Below are positions 18,907-31,259 of a DNA stretch of 64,000 nucleotides, piece after piece. Origin of the DNA: Ananas comosus (taxonomy: Eukaryota; Streptophyta; Magnoliopsida; Poales; Bromeliaceae). Positions within the stretch are counted from its first letter, which is position 1. Each line of letters starts with the position of its first letter. A program made the translations under genes and the position numbers. The stretch is from contig NC_033631.1 in NCBI RefSeq assembly GCF_001540865.1, forward strand, positions 2,892,222 to 2,956,221, written 5' to 3'. The notes beneath the pieces were generated by a model. That model ran no database searches and was not told where the DNA came from. It worked only from the letters and a program-made list of their open reading frames with translations.

Positions 18907-19929
18907 ATATGCTAGGGCTTTAATGGTAGAATTTTAGAGCTTCAATTATATGCTTTAGCAATGGGTTTAGAGGACTCCCTATATGCTAATAACATGTTAA
19001 TTGCATGAATCAAGTTCCAATTTGGTGATTTCTTGCAATAGTAGTATGTTAAGGCTCAAAAATGGGTTTTGCAATATGTAGAGGCTTGATCTAAATTGAA
19101 CCTATTCAAACCTAATTGTTAGGTATACGAACGCGCTGGCGAAGTCGGTTCGGCCATACGACGAGGCTACGCGAAGATATTAAAGAAAAGGCCGATTTCG
19201 GTATAGATTGCCACAGCTCGCGGCGTAAGCTTCCTAAAATCACGAAACCGGAATCGTAGCATTGTGACATCACCTAAAGTCTTGGAGCTAAGAGAGTCGT
19301 GGGCACGAAGGGTCGCGTGGAGCTCTCGGTGGGTTTGACCTCGCTACAAATGAAAAAATCTCATTTATGTAGATTTAAGTATCGTAAAATAGAAAATCAC
19401 GCATTTTCATGATAGATGCATTATTTGTTAATTTTAGAATGCTTGAAATGCTTATATTATATACAATATATTTTCGGACCTCTATGTAGTAGAGAGCTTG
19501 CATGTGAGACTTATGCATGGGTTTAGCATTCTAATTGGGACTTGGAATCATGCTTCATATAGTAGACATGACAAATATAATATGCCTTGGACATAAATCT
19601 CATTTGGACATAGGAGAATACATTAGGCCATAAAGTGACTTTGGATTTGAATAACTTGTGAGTTATGGAGCTAATGTCGTAATGCGACATCGGGCTTGAG
19701 CTATGAATGAGCGTAGCAAAGTAATGCCATAGAGAGGCATTAGACTTGAATGATATGTGAATTGCATGTGCATGTTAATATTATAAGAATTATGCTAAGT
19801 TGGTAGTTGCATTGGAAAGTGTATGCATGTAGCATTATGAGAACTATGCTAAGTTGATAGTTGCATACGAATGCATTGAAACCATATGCTAGTGGATAGA
19901 TGCATATTAATATTTATATGCATTGTGGA
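18907..19929 (+). mobile_element. Fragment of the element C 5' LTR
   Basis: Over about 1 kb it matches 48872-49892 of the LTR at 48015-51218, with scattered substitutions (both begin ATATGCTAGGGCTTTAATGG). It includes the conserved block with GGCGAAGTCGGTTCGGC near 19137. Its beginning is replaced by another LTR end and its end by a reverse LTR piece at 19930, so it is truncated on both sides. Position and orientation fit the 5' LTR of the element whose gag lies at 20259 and whose 3' LTR is at 48015. Confidence 0.65.
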
Positions 19930-20258
19930 CCTCAAGCTGGGCAGTTTTCGTGCCGGGGGACCGGTCTCCCAGACACCTGGGACCGGTCTCTCAGCTTGCC
20001 CCGCAAAACCAACATTCGAGAACCGGTCTCTCAGGCCATGGGACCGGCTGCCTCAAGTCCTGCCGCAATACTGCGCCGAGGGGACCGGTCTCTCCTACCA
20101 GGGACTGGTCCCCGAGAGTGAAAACTCTCAGGACTTAGCCAAAATTTCAGAAATCAAAATTTTAGGCCGGAATACCATCTACGACCTTCTACCAAGTGTG
20201 AAAAAGTTCGGAATCCATATAAAACACTCGAACCTCGCAATTTGCACAGGTCCAGTGT
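19930..20258 (-). mobile_element. First about 330 bp of a reverse LTR
   Basis: Read on the minus strand it begins ACACTGGACCTGTGCAAATT and matches the beginning of the forward LTR at 39237 (GCACACCGGACCTTTGCAAA...). It includes several ACCGGT motifs between 19969 and 20090 and ends near GAAAACTGCCCAGC. The rest of the LTR is missing. Overlapping open frames here (19886-20353 and others) are not genes. Confidence 0.65.
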
Positions 20259-20858
20259 CTTGCTGGTCCCTACACCACCCGCGCCAGTGGAGGTTGTTGC
20301 TCCCAGGGTGTCGTCCCCTACACTCGACACTTCGCGGACGACACCGACGGTAGCACCTCGGGAGGAGGTTATTGCGGCACCACCAGCTCAGGTGCCGTTG
20401 GCAGGGGCAGTTTTTCCCGTGATGGTTGAGGGAGCGGAGCGGGAATGGCTCATGGATCGCCTCAATGAGTTTAGAAGGTGTAGCCCTAGGATCTTCGATG
20501 GAGAGAGAGCCGACCACTGGATCGTAGAGAAGTGGTTGATGCATATGGAGAAGTTATTCCGCGACACCTTCGTGGAAGAAAAAGATAGAGTTTGGCTCGC
20601 CACTCATCACCTGGACGGCGAGGCCTATAGTTGGTGGTTGGATATCCAGGATAACCCCAACACCGACCTTGCAGCGATTTTTTGGAAGAGGTTCAAGGAA
20701 CTCTTGTTGGAGCACTACTCCCCGTCAGCGTTAAGAGGAAGATGGAGCAGGATCCGCGCCAGATGCGCCAGGGGGATCGGACCGTGCCAGACTACAAGAG
20801 GGAGTTCTCTTGGCTTTTACACTGTGTGCCCTTTGTTGTGCGGGACGACGAGGACAAG
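20259..20858 (+). pseudogene. Ty3/gypsy gag fragment (element C)
   Basis: The frame encodes a retrotransposon gag domain: a proline/threonine-rich leader, then EREWLMDRLNEFRRCSPRIF, GERADHWIVEKWLMHMEKLF, DTFVEEKDRVWLATHHLDGE and AYSWWLDIQDN...FKELLLEHYSP. After about 20715 the frame shifts by one base and continues as RQMRQGDRTVPDYKREFSWL up to DDEDK, where the LTR of element B begins (20859). Gag forms the particle of the element. The zinc-knuckle part of the same gag is probably the piece at 46880, on the other side of element B. The gene is broken by the frameshift and the insertion. Confidence 0.75.
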
Positions 20859-23276
20859 TGTCACGCCCCGGGACCAATACCAATTTGGGCCGGCCCGGGC
20901 TCGTCAAACAGACGCTGAACGGACAGAGTTTTTCCTGTCCGCCCAAGGCTCATCATCTGTATATTTTCAAGTAGAGAAAAGCACTAGCAGAAACATACAC
21001 ATACGGCTTACACAAGGGTAAGCAATAGCCATGAGTGAAAGAAAGGAAACTAAACAACTACACAAGTACTATGATTCAACTTTTGATCACATACATTGCA
21101 TTTAACCTTCATATTCATGATTCTTTACATTGCTTGCATCATTTCTTTTACATCACATTTGCCCAAAATAAACATTACATTCTTTTTCTCATTTGCTTTA
21201 TACATAATCATCTTCAAATACAAAAGAAGACATATGGTGGCTACTAACAAAATGCAAAACCCGACTCGGTAGTCACTGTCTATGGCGCGATACCTTTACC
21301 GAGGTCGCTCGCCGGCTCGCTCGGTCCCGGCTCTGTGAAAATAGTGGGGTGAGAACTACAACGAAGTTCCTAGTGGGTTCGCCCCAATCTCACCGACTTT
21401 CCCACTAGGTCAAACTCAGGCATAATAGAAAAAATAAGCAGATAACTAGCCAACTATACAAATGCAGCTAATATGCCTGAACAATGCTATCAATAAGATG
21501 CTCAATATAAATTCTTGAAGACTGCATGGTCGATGTTCTTTGTTCTTTGTTTCTTCGTTCAATCTCAAGGCTAACCTGGGGGTATCACCTTATTAACTCA
21601 CCAACTCAAAATCCATGATCGCGGGCCCTCAGCTTCCTCCCGCTAGGACCGTCCTCTGAGTAACTCAACCCAGTGATGACAAACTCCGGAGCGCATCGCC
21701 CGAGGGGGAGCGACCACCCTCGAGCAAGGATTTATAGCGAGTATGATCAATCCTTAACTCTAAGGATATTCAGTTCAATCTGTTCCTTAACTCTAAGGAA
21801 TTATGCACAAATGACCCTTAGCTCTAAGGTTGAATGTCATTGTGTCAACCTCATGTTCTTTGCATTCTTTATCCTTGACCATGTCAATACACTAATTCTA
21901 GTGTTCTTTACATTCTTTACTTTCATCATGTCTTTACATTAACTCTAGTATTCTTTATGCCACACATTTAATGCTATCTCTAGCCATTGTTCATTATGCC
22001 ACATTTTGTTGCTAACTCTAGAAATTGTCATTCTTTTTACCACATTTGTTCTCTTTGATGCCACATACTAGCTCTAGTATTCTCTACGTTAATCTTTATG
22101 CTAACTCTAGCTTTCATTCTCACATTTCATTATCCTCATGTCATATGTCACTTGGTCTTTAATTTTACTAAGATCTTATCGTCATACATGCACATATAGG
22201 GTTATTACATTTCTTATTGGTTCTCAACCATCATGATGCACTTGAACTCACAAAATGCAAATATCCACATTATTATCATCTCATTACCCTAATCATGCAT
22301 GCAACAATTATATATGTATGTTCAGGAAGTGACATATTAGACATAAAGGGAATTCCAACAAGTTTGGAGAGCACCACCCACCTTGTAGGCTTTCTTAGGT
22401 GCTACAGTGATTTTCTTGGACTTTTTAGACTCCTAGTTCGTCACCTGCGGTAAAACGAAGCCATATCAGGCCATTTTGCTCATAACTTTACATAGGCTTT
22501 TCGTAGCGTTAAACCGAGCGCACCAACGCGTCGGAAATACCCTCAATTAGGTTTCTAGAGGGTCAATTTCACTTTGGAACCCTCACAAACAAAAGCCCCA
22601 AATTTGGGTGCCCTAGCTTCACATATACCAAATCTAGGGTTTTGATCTCAAAGATAAGCAAAAGAAAGCTTAATCTACTCTAGAGGTTCCATAAAAATCA
22701 TTCTTAACTCAATCCAAACCCTAGTTTGGATTCTACCATGAGAGGGGTTGAAGCTCACCTCTAAGTTTCACCACATATACCCAATATCTATGGTTTTGAT
22801 CTCTTAAGGAAGCAAAAGATAACTCCAAATACTCTAGGGATCTCATGAAAACCATCCTTAGGGAATCGAAACCCTAGCTTAAGTTCTACCATGAGAGGAG
22901 ATGAAAGCTTACCTTGTAAGCTCTCCTTTGTTGCTCCAAAGGGGAAGAAGAGGAAGTAGCTCTACTCCTTAGCTTCTTCTTCACCTTCTACTCCTTCTCC
23001 TTCTTCTTCTTTTCCTTCATTTTTTGTCTTCTCCTCCTTAGGTCTAGAGAGAGAAAGAGAGAGAAGAGTGCAAGGGTGTGAGAGGGAGAGAATGAGAGAA
23101 ATATCTCATATCCCCTCATACTTAGCCCTATTGATTGCATAATTGCAGTTAACCCCTCAACTTTTATCTTATTACACTGCCAGGACTGGGCAGATTTCGT
23201 GTTCGGGGACCGGTCTCCCCGATATGGGACCGGTCCCAGAGAGCTTTCTCGCGGGCAGCCAGGGCCCCCGCGTGAT
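20859..23276 (-). mobile_element. 3' LTR of element B, larger part (interrupted by element A)
   Basis: It starts TGTCACGCCCCGGGACCAAT (the LTR 3' end on the other strand). It matches the paralogous 5' LTR pieces at 39196-39236, 41750-42310 and 44981-46879, and the forward LTR at 42311-44975. The shared CTTACACAAGGGTAAGC and CTCCGGAGCGCATCGCCCG blocks, tandem CTAACTCTAG...TTCTTTA motifs (21780-22090) and a pyrimidine-rich tract (22975-23050) are present. Element A was inserted at 23277, and the remaining 318 bp of this LTR are at 33862-34179. LTR length without the insert is about 2.74 kb. Confidence 0.88.
23272..23276. repeat. 5-bp target-site duplication GTGAT of element A (left copy)
   Basis: GTGAT precedes the 5' LTR at 23277 and recurs at 33857-33861 after the 3' LTR. 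The uninterrupted paralogue near 46794 reads CCCGCGCGATGCAACCGG, which confirms the empty site. Confidence 0.9.
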
Positions 23277-25965
23277 TGTAATACACTGAACTTTTGCAAA
23301 TTGCGGAGTTCGAGTATGTGGAATGGTGCGTGGATCACTCCTACATGTTCTAAAAGATTAGAACAAGTTTTTGGATAAGTTTGAGGATGATTGGAATGCT
23401 AAAAGTGAGAAATTGCATCAAACAGGCGAAATCAGCCTTTTTCTGCTTGCTGTACCGGTACAGCCATTAGCTTGTACCGGTACAGCAAGGCAGAATGGTG
23501 GCAGCATGGGTTTTTTGGTAATTTCACCTTCTAATCCCTATCTATAACCCCCAGCACGACTCCAGGAGCACTGTGGAAGGGTCTGGAGTCCAGAGAAGTG
23601 TTCTCCCATCTTTCTCTTTCTCTCTCTCTAGGGTTTTCCTCTCTCTAGAGAAAAGTCGCCGTTTTGCGCCAATTTCGCGCCGTACGCGTCGCTCGCTGTT
23701 AGGTGGCACTAGGGCCAGCTTTAAAAGGTAAAAGATGTGTTGACTGTTTTCCATGTTTAATCTGGGAGTTGCGAAAAGAGCTTATAGATAGTTGTAGCTC
23801 AACTTTCTCTATTATTTATTTCATTTTTGATGCGTTGTTCTTATTCCAGCAGAGTTTTGAGGGTCTCCCTGCAGCTACAGAAGGAGAATATCTACTGTTG
23901 ATTACCTTCTCACTTTGAACTCAGTGGAAAAGCCTTGAGTCGAGATAATATTTAGTTCACTAAATGAACATTTTGATCTATTTGCGAACGTAACCGAGAA
24001 GCTGACATTAGACTTGTCTTTCCGCAGTAGGTTCCGAACTCCTGGGGAATTGACAGGGAGCTACTAAGACTTTCCATACAAGGGTAAGCGGAATTATTAG
24101 AAAACGAATCGCAGTTTCCGACATATATCGTAGGCAATGACGACTTTGTGCCTGTTTGAAATATTTCCAGCGGGCTGCCACTGATCCTTCGATCTTACCT
24201 CCCTGATACTAGGATTTGCAAGCTTAACTTTGATGGTATTTATGAGACAAAACAGAATTATCAGCTATTACAAGGTACCAATGCAATTCGCCGAAATTGG
24301 ACATCGATCGTAATTGATACGATATTTTTACCTTCTGTCAACAGCATATGAACCTAGGAACGAACTTGGGACTCCTTGAACTGATTGAGCATAGTACGAG
24401 GTGGTCGGACCTATACGATTTCAACAAGTAAACCCCTATCTTCTATCATATTATTATAGAAATGTCCTTATGTGGCTATTGATTGATAAGGCTGAACATT
24501 CGCATCTATAATTTCAACCAATTTCGAATAAATTCTCTATAAAGTATTAGAAACTTATCATAAACTTACAGTTTATATCATTAGTTGAATACTTATGAAC
24601 AATACGATGCACTTTTAAAAGGTAACTATTTAATTGAATCATTCTCCTGACTCTACACTAGAGAATATGACATTCATTTGTATACTAGTTGATAAGCATA
24701 CTTATGATTAGATCAGTTAAAGCCATTGTGATTTAGCATAACCCTACATATTTACAATCAGTGATACTACAAGCTCTGTTATCTACTTATCGTGAAATTC
24801 CGATCTGAGAATCGGATGGGTAAAACTTTACAATGAAAATATAAAATTAGACATTGTGTCAATGACTTTGCTGCTTTGCCATCGGTTGGCCCTATTACGC
24901 ACATTTTTTTGATTTTATTTCTGGTCGTGTGTCGCTTGTAGGGTCGCCCGCGGTGTTTAAGCCGGCACATTCCGGTGGCCTAACGCGACATGTTGCTCTC
25001 GCCCTGTTTGCCAGATTGGTGCCCGAGCTCGATTGCCCGAGCGAGTCGCTATACTACCAACGCCCATTAGCCCGCGGCGCAAGCTCGTACACCTTAGTAG
25101 CCGTTCCTAGTGAAGGAAGTAGGATACGTATCTTCAATGAAAAAGGAGCATAATGAATGCTTATTTAATTAAATGTAACACATCACTATATCATATTGTG
25201 CTTATATTTCTTATTCTTATGTCATATTATAGAGATTTTGCTCAATATTTTTCCCTATTATCAAATTATCGTCATTATCTAGATGAAAGCTATCTACCAT
25301 TGTATTACATTTGTTACAATTCATATTAATTATTTCTTGTGCAATAAAGTATTGCTGTCACTACCTTGTTGGTGCATTGCAGTAATTATACATACTGTTC
25401 TATTGTGCCAGTTACTTGCTTTTTCTTTATGCGTGAGTATCGATTTTCAATGGAATACTTAGTGTTGCTTAATCCTAGCCGTGCTTGATTGCTTAACCCA
25501 CTGGGACTGATGTTAATTTCGATTCTCGGAACGCTCCTGTTTTTGGGTGGTTGTTTACAAGCGCATCTACAGGAAGCTAGGATCGTGTGGCAATTGTTCT
25601 AGCTCTAACCATAGACTTTTGCTAGGAGCATTCTAGTCGACACCTTTCTACTGTCGGGCTACACAGAATGGGTGAGGTATCCATTTTGTTATAGGATGAC
25701 ACCTATTGTACATAGTTTTATACCCTGTGTGTATATGTTTTGATCCGATTCAGTCATATACTTCTTCTCTCTTGCGAAACGTTTGGTTACGTACCTTTCT
25801 TACTGCATAGTTATTCGACTGTACATGCTCATGAATCAGGATTAGATTTTTTTGTCTCTGTTTTTAACTACCCTATCAACTTGGCTTTTCGTAACGCCTA
25901 TATCTAAACAGTTATGCGTCTGTGCACCGATGCCGGATATGCTGTCCGGCTGGAACCTGTTAGTC
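23277..25965 (+). mobile_element. Element A 5' LTR
   Basis: It begins TGTAATACACTGAACTTTTG. It contains TGTACCGGTACA-type motifs (about 23454-23486), a CTCTCTAGGG tract (23610-23650) and the TTGTAGGGTCGCCCGC...GCCGGC block (24940-25110). The last 30-40 bases have drifted: GGATATGCTGTCCGGCTGG is recognisable but the final GGGTGTGACA is not, so the end is approximate. Short frames inside are not genes. Confidence 0.75.
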
Positions 25966-25995
25966 TCCTGGTTTACTTCGACGGACAATATTTAT

Positions 25996-26009
25996 GTATC
26001 AGAGCCTTA
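25996..26009 (+). promoter_or_regulatory. Primer-binding site of element A
   Basis: GTATCAGAGCCTTA resembles the complement of the 3' end of plant initiator methionine tRNA (usual form TGGTATCAGAGC), the usual primer of Ty3/gypsy elements. It lies just after the 5' LTR. One G of the usual TGG is missing. Confidence 0.7.
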
Positions 26010-29000
26010 GGTATCTTAGTAACCTACAAAACCTTAGCTGGTTTGGACTTAAAATATCTTCGGGAGAGCGGGTCTAGTGAGTTGTGTTACAAGTTTTGCG
26101 GGACTTATAACCTCCGAATAGTAGGATCTTGATCGGGAATTGCAAGTTACTGAACTTGGCAGTAGGCTCACGTAGGCGGCCGAACAACGGACATGGAAAT
26201 TTAGTACCTTACATTTATTACTTTCGCTTGATTATTTGTTACATCCTCAATGCGATTCATAGTATAAAGGTTTATTGAACCATAATGGTTTTTTGTAGCT
26301 CAGCTTAAGAGGCCGTTGACTCGTTCGCCATTAAGCGCGGCAGCTGAGCTGCGGATCAAGGAAGTGGGGACTTGTTTACTGGTGTGTGATGTATTGTCGT
26401 TGAAAAAAAAAAAAAAAAGGGGCTATGGTCATCCAGAATTACAGATCAGCATTGCGATGTGACGATTTGGTTACTTGTTCAGCAGTCGCACAGCAGACGA
26501 CACAGATTGATGCCGTCGTCGGCAAGAACAGTATGGAGTTTACGAGATCTGTACTCTCGGTTGGTGTTTGTGGGTTTTATTTTTGTTTTGCACACGACCC
26601 AAGAGATCCAGCTTCTTACTCCCAGATATCTGTACCTATCCACCAATGAGGGGCACCACAGTAGAGCACAGTCACTGTACTTGACACAGCCCCCAGTAGC
26701 TCCGGGCAATAACCCGACAGGTTAGACAGTAGTACCACACAATACCTGTAGCATTTCACTGGACAGTTACCTCAATGGTGGGTGAGAGCGAGAGCGAGAG
26801 AATGAGTACGACTGAAGAATTCCGTCGTCTTGCCAGTGACCTCGTATCTGATGGGAAGCGGATCATTGGGACGGTCAGAAACTAGTTAAAGTGCGCACAG
26901 GAATACTATTCTATACACTTTTTTAGACGTACTGCTGATTTGGTTTGCGACACACCACCTGATGCCGAGGCTCTTACCAGTGTGGGAGATATCTCGGAGA
27001 TCCTTCGTCGATCGTTGTCCGATATCACCTGCAAGTTCAAGAACTTACTTTAACTACTTACTTCCTCAGAGTTTAATGAACAGATGAAAGGATCTGAGAA
27101 ACTAGCATGGGACAGGACTAGTGGCAAGTAATGCCCGGAGTTTCTCCTCGAGTTAGACTGCACTGTGTTCCTTGTAATCCGAGATGAAAGACAACTCGCA
27201 TTTTGATGTGGTTGCGACCTGCGATCTCAGATGAGTTCCAGCGCCAAACCTCTCTATCTAACCACTTCGTGAACGGTGCTTGATTGTGAGAAGGGCAGAA
27301 ATCATAAGGAAGAGAGCTTGTGGATTCGATAGTGCATAAGCCAAGTAGACCTATCACTGAGAGGCAGTGGTCTAATCCTTTCGGAGACCGCCAAACAGTA
27401 TCCGAGGGTTCCAGTCAACGTCATCGAGTTCAGGGTTCTTACACGCCCCGTGAGCACCCGAGCGTCGACCGACCGCTGCTTGGTTATCTGTGGTGGCCTC
27501 ACTTACGGTTTGGGTTGGCCACAGGTGTCACAGCCGTGGGGCAGGTGCTTTTCTTGTCTGCGCCAGGAGGCCACTTTACTTCATAGTGCCCCCAGAGATG
27601 TTGAGTGTCTTTGCTGCACCCTCGTGCAGCAGACTGCACCTTTGCACTCTTCAGCTTCCGGAGCCAGGACACGGCCTTGACATTTGGCGCTTATATCTAG
27701 ACAGAACCGACTCAGGTACGGCATTCTGTAGCTAGATTTCGCAGCAGGGTCAGTGGTGCGGATTATGCCCCCAGTACCATATGTGATCGCGCCGCAGTGC
27801 CACAATGAAGTTCGTGAGCAGTATAAAATTATGGCTTACATATAATTGCTGTTCCGATGCATTATTGATACTGGTTGCTGTCCATTCTTTATTGATCTGG
27901 CAGTTGCCGTGTTCAATAGCATCCTTTAGCACCAACTTTTGCATCCGGACCGTAGTGATCTTGCCCGTGACATAGCCTGGAATCCGAGATTTCCTCTTCG
28001 CTGCCCGGCGTTTTGTCGCGTCAGTTAGGGTAATGCGACTGATTAAGCCAAGTGGATTTTATGGCACACACAAAAGTCATTTTTTGATGTACGTATTGTA
28101 GATTGGTTGACACATTATAGCCACCATAGATTGCATCGGACAAATGACCGGTAACACATTTAGTAGAACGTCCCAAAAGTGTTTACTAAAGGTTCAGATT
28201 CATTTTTGCAAGACCATTAGCTCGTCGCGCCTACAGCATTGATCCGGAGAGGAGTATCCTATTGCTAGCATTTCCTGTAAGTGACTGAAGAAGCCGTCAA
28301 GATTGAGATATTCCGGTGTGCGATTGGAGTTTCAGGATTGTTTCAGCTGAGTCCCTGGTGTATCCCCCTGATAGGAAGTTAGTTGGATTGATCTGTCCCT
28401 GGGGACTATTCCTATCTAAAGCACCATAGGATGGCACCCGCTCGAATGAAAAGCTGAAGGCACAGTTACATAGATCTTTAGATAAAGATTATTCGACCAA
28501 TGTTGCCCATGGGTAGCACCGTGTTGTTTGTTAAGAAGAAAGACTGAATCTCTTCGATGTGTTCGTTATCGATAAAGATATGTAGAAATCAACAAAGTCA
28601 CAATCAAGAATCAAATATCAGCCATTGCCGTCGAATTGATACTATTCGATGTTCATTCTGCAAGGACGAAGATATATCTCAAAATCACTTGCAATCAGGC
28701 TACATCCGCTTAATTAAAGCCCGAAATTTCTAATACTGCTTTAAACACGTATGGTCATATATGAATATTCCCAGCATGCCGTTTGGATTGACTATGCCCA
28801 GATCCTTTATGATTAAGATACCGTGTCTTTAGCCCTATTTGGACAGCATTATGTAGTATGTTTATTGATGACATACTATATATTCCCGAAAGACAAGAAC
28901 ATGAAGACCATTTGAGAGCGTGTTACAATACTTGAGAAAAGGAACTATTTGCCAGTTAAAGAACACGAATTTTGGCTTCGGAGAAGCATTCTGGGCTCAT

Positions 29001-31259
29001 GTTTCAGAAACGCAAGATATTTGCTGTGGATCCAAGAAATTGAAGCGATTAAAGATGCCTAGGCCGACAGTGTCACTGAAATTCTAGTTCCTATCCGGTT
29101 GGCCAGGCATACTTAGCCTGAAGAAATTTGTAGAAGATTGCAAGATGTTCCACCTCTCTCAACTCGTCACTTCACACATAAAGGAGTCTAAATACTCTGT
29201 GAATAACCTGTAAAGAACTTTCAGGAACTAAAGAATGTTAAATACTGCCTGTCCGATTTTAGCACTGCTGTTACTGATGTCATTATTGATATTAATGTCG
29301 ATCATCACTTATAACTGATTAGGTGTCTCCATCAATGACAGAGCTAATTGCTATGCTTCTCGCAATTGAATAAATAAAAAGACTACCCTATATCACATAA
29401 TCGGAAATTAGCACTGTTAATTCCGCTTCAAGCTTGCCGCTCATTACCTTCTACGCGGCGACGTTTTGCGAATTTATACGATCACAAAATTTAAAAGTAT
29501 ACTGTATCTCAAAAGAATTAAATCTGAGACAACGTAGATGATATAGTTGCCAAGATTATGGATTTTGACCATACCTCTCTATCATCCTGAAAAGCGAAAT
29601 GTTTCAGCACATCTCTAAGGAATAACGAACGAAAAATTGCGATTGTTCGATAACAATTCAACATCTTTGGAAATTTGGACTGAGCATTTGAATTGAAGTT
29701 GTTAAGCTCCTACACACCTTCGAGACTCATGTCATTGGAGTGCATGCCTACCTGATCGATCGAATTAAAGAAAAGCAAACTCAAGAAATTGATCCTGTGT
29801 CTAGAGGATTCGAAATGGATAATAATCTACCTGGTGATATGATAGGTTGATTTTCGAGTAAGATACAGTCGGGATTGTAAATTCTGATGATTAGGCTTCT
29901 GTTGTTACTCGCAGTGATGGTCTTGGTATTAGATCAGCAGTGATTCAGCAGAAGCACATCGTCGCGCGTAAATATAGTATCACCCTGGAGACAAAAATGT
30001 ATTATAAGATTGAATCAATTTACGTTTGTTGTTTGGTTGTTGTGCTTTGTTGCGTGTGTGGCCCCCTGGAAAAGAAAATACGGAATTGCGGACCTTCGTG
30101 CTTAGTGCTTAACTTGTAGCAGTAAAGCGAACATCGACTTCCCTGCGGGAAACTTCAAGTTACCCATACCCAGTGTGAATGGGCAGAGGCCACCATTGAG
30201 ATCATCGTTGGATACTCGTCACAAACAGTCACTTGGATGTCATATTTTGGATTTGTCGGTCGTTTTGACTAAATCTTGCCCACTTTAATCCCAATTCATA
30301 GACAGTGTGGTTCGCGGGGATAAAACTCTTGCACAGTGTATTTTGATGAATGTGCGATATCATTCTGAGTACCTGCTTCGAGTTTCATATCGAATGACTC
30401 CCGACTTCGTTTTCACATTTCTGATAGATTTCCATGAGGTGCCTTGGGTAATACGATATTTATTACTCGCTTTCTCACCCTCAAGTGAGGCAAGTCTGTA
30501 TATCGTACCATCCATGCATCCTTGAGAAATTCTGCCTTGTGATGACTACCAGGCCGTTGGCTCACAGTTTTTATAACGATGGCTAATTGCTTATAACAAT
30601 AGCTTCATGCAATAATTCAATGCACCTTTTGAGCCCTTTATGTAGAAAGTCAAATCACTCTACTTCATGGAGTGAATGGTAAAGATTGTGTTCGTCCAGA
30701 TTACTGGCTTAATGCTGAGCAAAACATTCGCTGCACGAGAAAGCCTACTGAACTAGGCTCAAAGTCGACAAAAGACTATGCGGATAGAAGTACTTTCGGC
30801 TCGAGACCATGAAATTTCACAGTTGCGTCAGTATCCTAAAGGTTTCCCCACGAAAGAGTTAAAAGGTTGTATTTCGAGGGAATTAAGTCCCCATTCATGA
30901 CCCTACAGTTGAAGCGATAGCCCCGTATCGATGCTTGCCTGCCGCAGTCTCTCAGTGCTACACAATGTTTCATGTATCGAACTGTCAAAGTATTTTGATC
31001 CAACTCACCTATGAGAGTACGCACATGGATTTCAAGAAGTTTAAGCTCGAGATGCATCCAGTGAGGATACTACTCGAGAAAGTAAAACAACTCTGAATCG
31101 CGAGAATCCCTAAGCGTGAAGATCCTTTGTACAATCTACGATGAAACGAGAAGCCCTTGGGAACAGAGATGCAATGCAAGAGCATTATCCTATCTTTCTC
31201 TGATGAATCGTTGCAGTAAGTGTTTACAATTCGCGACGAAACTTCTTTTGAAGGGTGAA
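26010..31259 (+). pseudogene. Element A internal region: decayed gag-pol
   Basis: No long frame remains, but pieces of a chromovirus polyprotein can be read in order. A protease-like CIIDTG patch lies near 27860, reverse transcriptase VLFVKKKD near 28520-28548, and FIDD (the catalytic YVDD-type box) at 28861-28872. An integrase C-terminal segment resembling HNVFHVS-LRKY lies near 30935-31015. Stops and one-base shifts separate all of them. The polypurine stretch just before 31260 (TTTTGAAGGGTGAA) would prime plus-strand synthesis. Open frames listed on either strand within this region are remnants or chance. Confidence 0.7.

Noticed and set aside
21035..21247. 70-codon frame repeated at 41885-42097 with almost the same protein
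   Set aside because: The repeat is explained by both lying in copies of the same LTR. No family resemblance, and differences are not concentrated at third codon positions.
26425..27944. Several 60-90-codon frames on both strands
   Set aside because: They lie in the decayed interior of element A, no domain spans any of them, and the region has suspect base accuracy.
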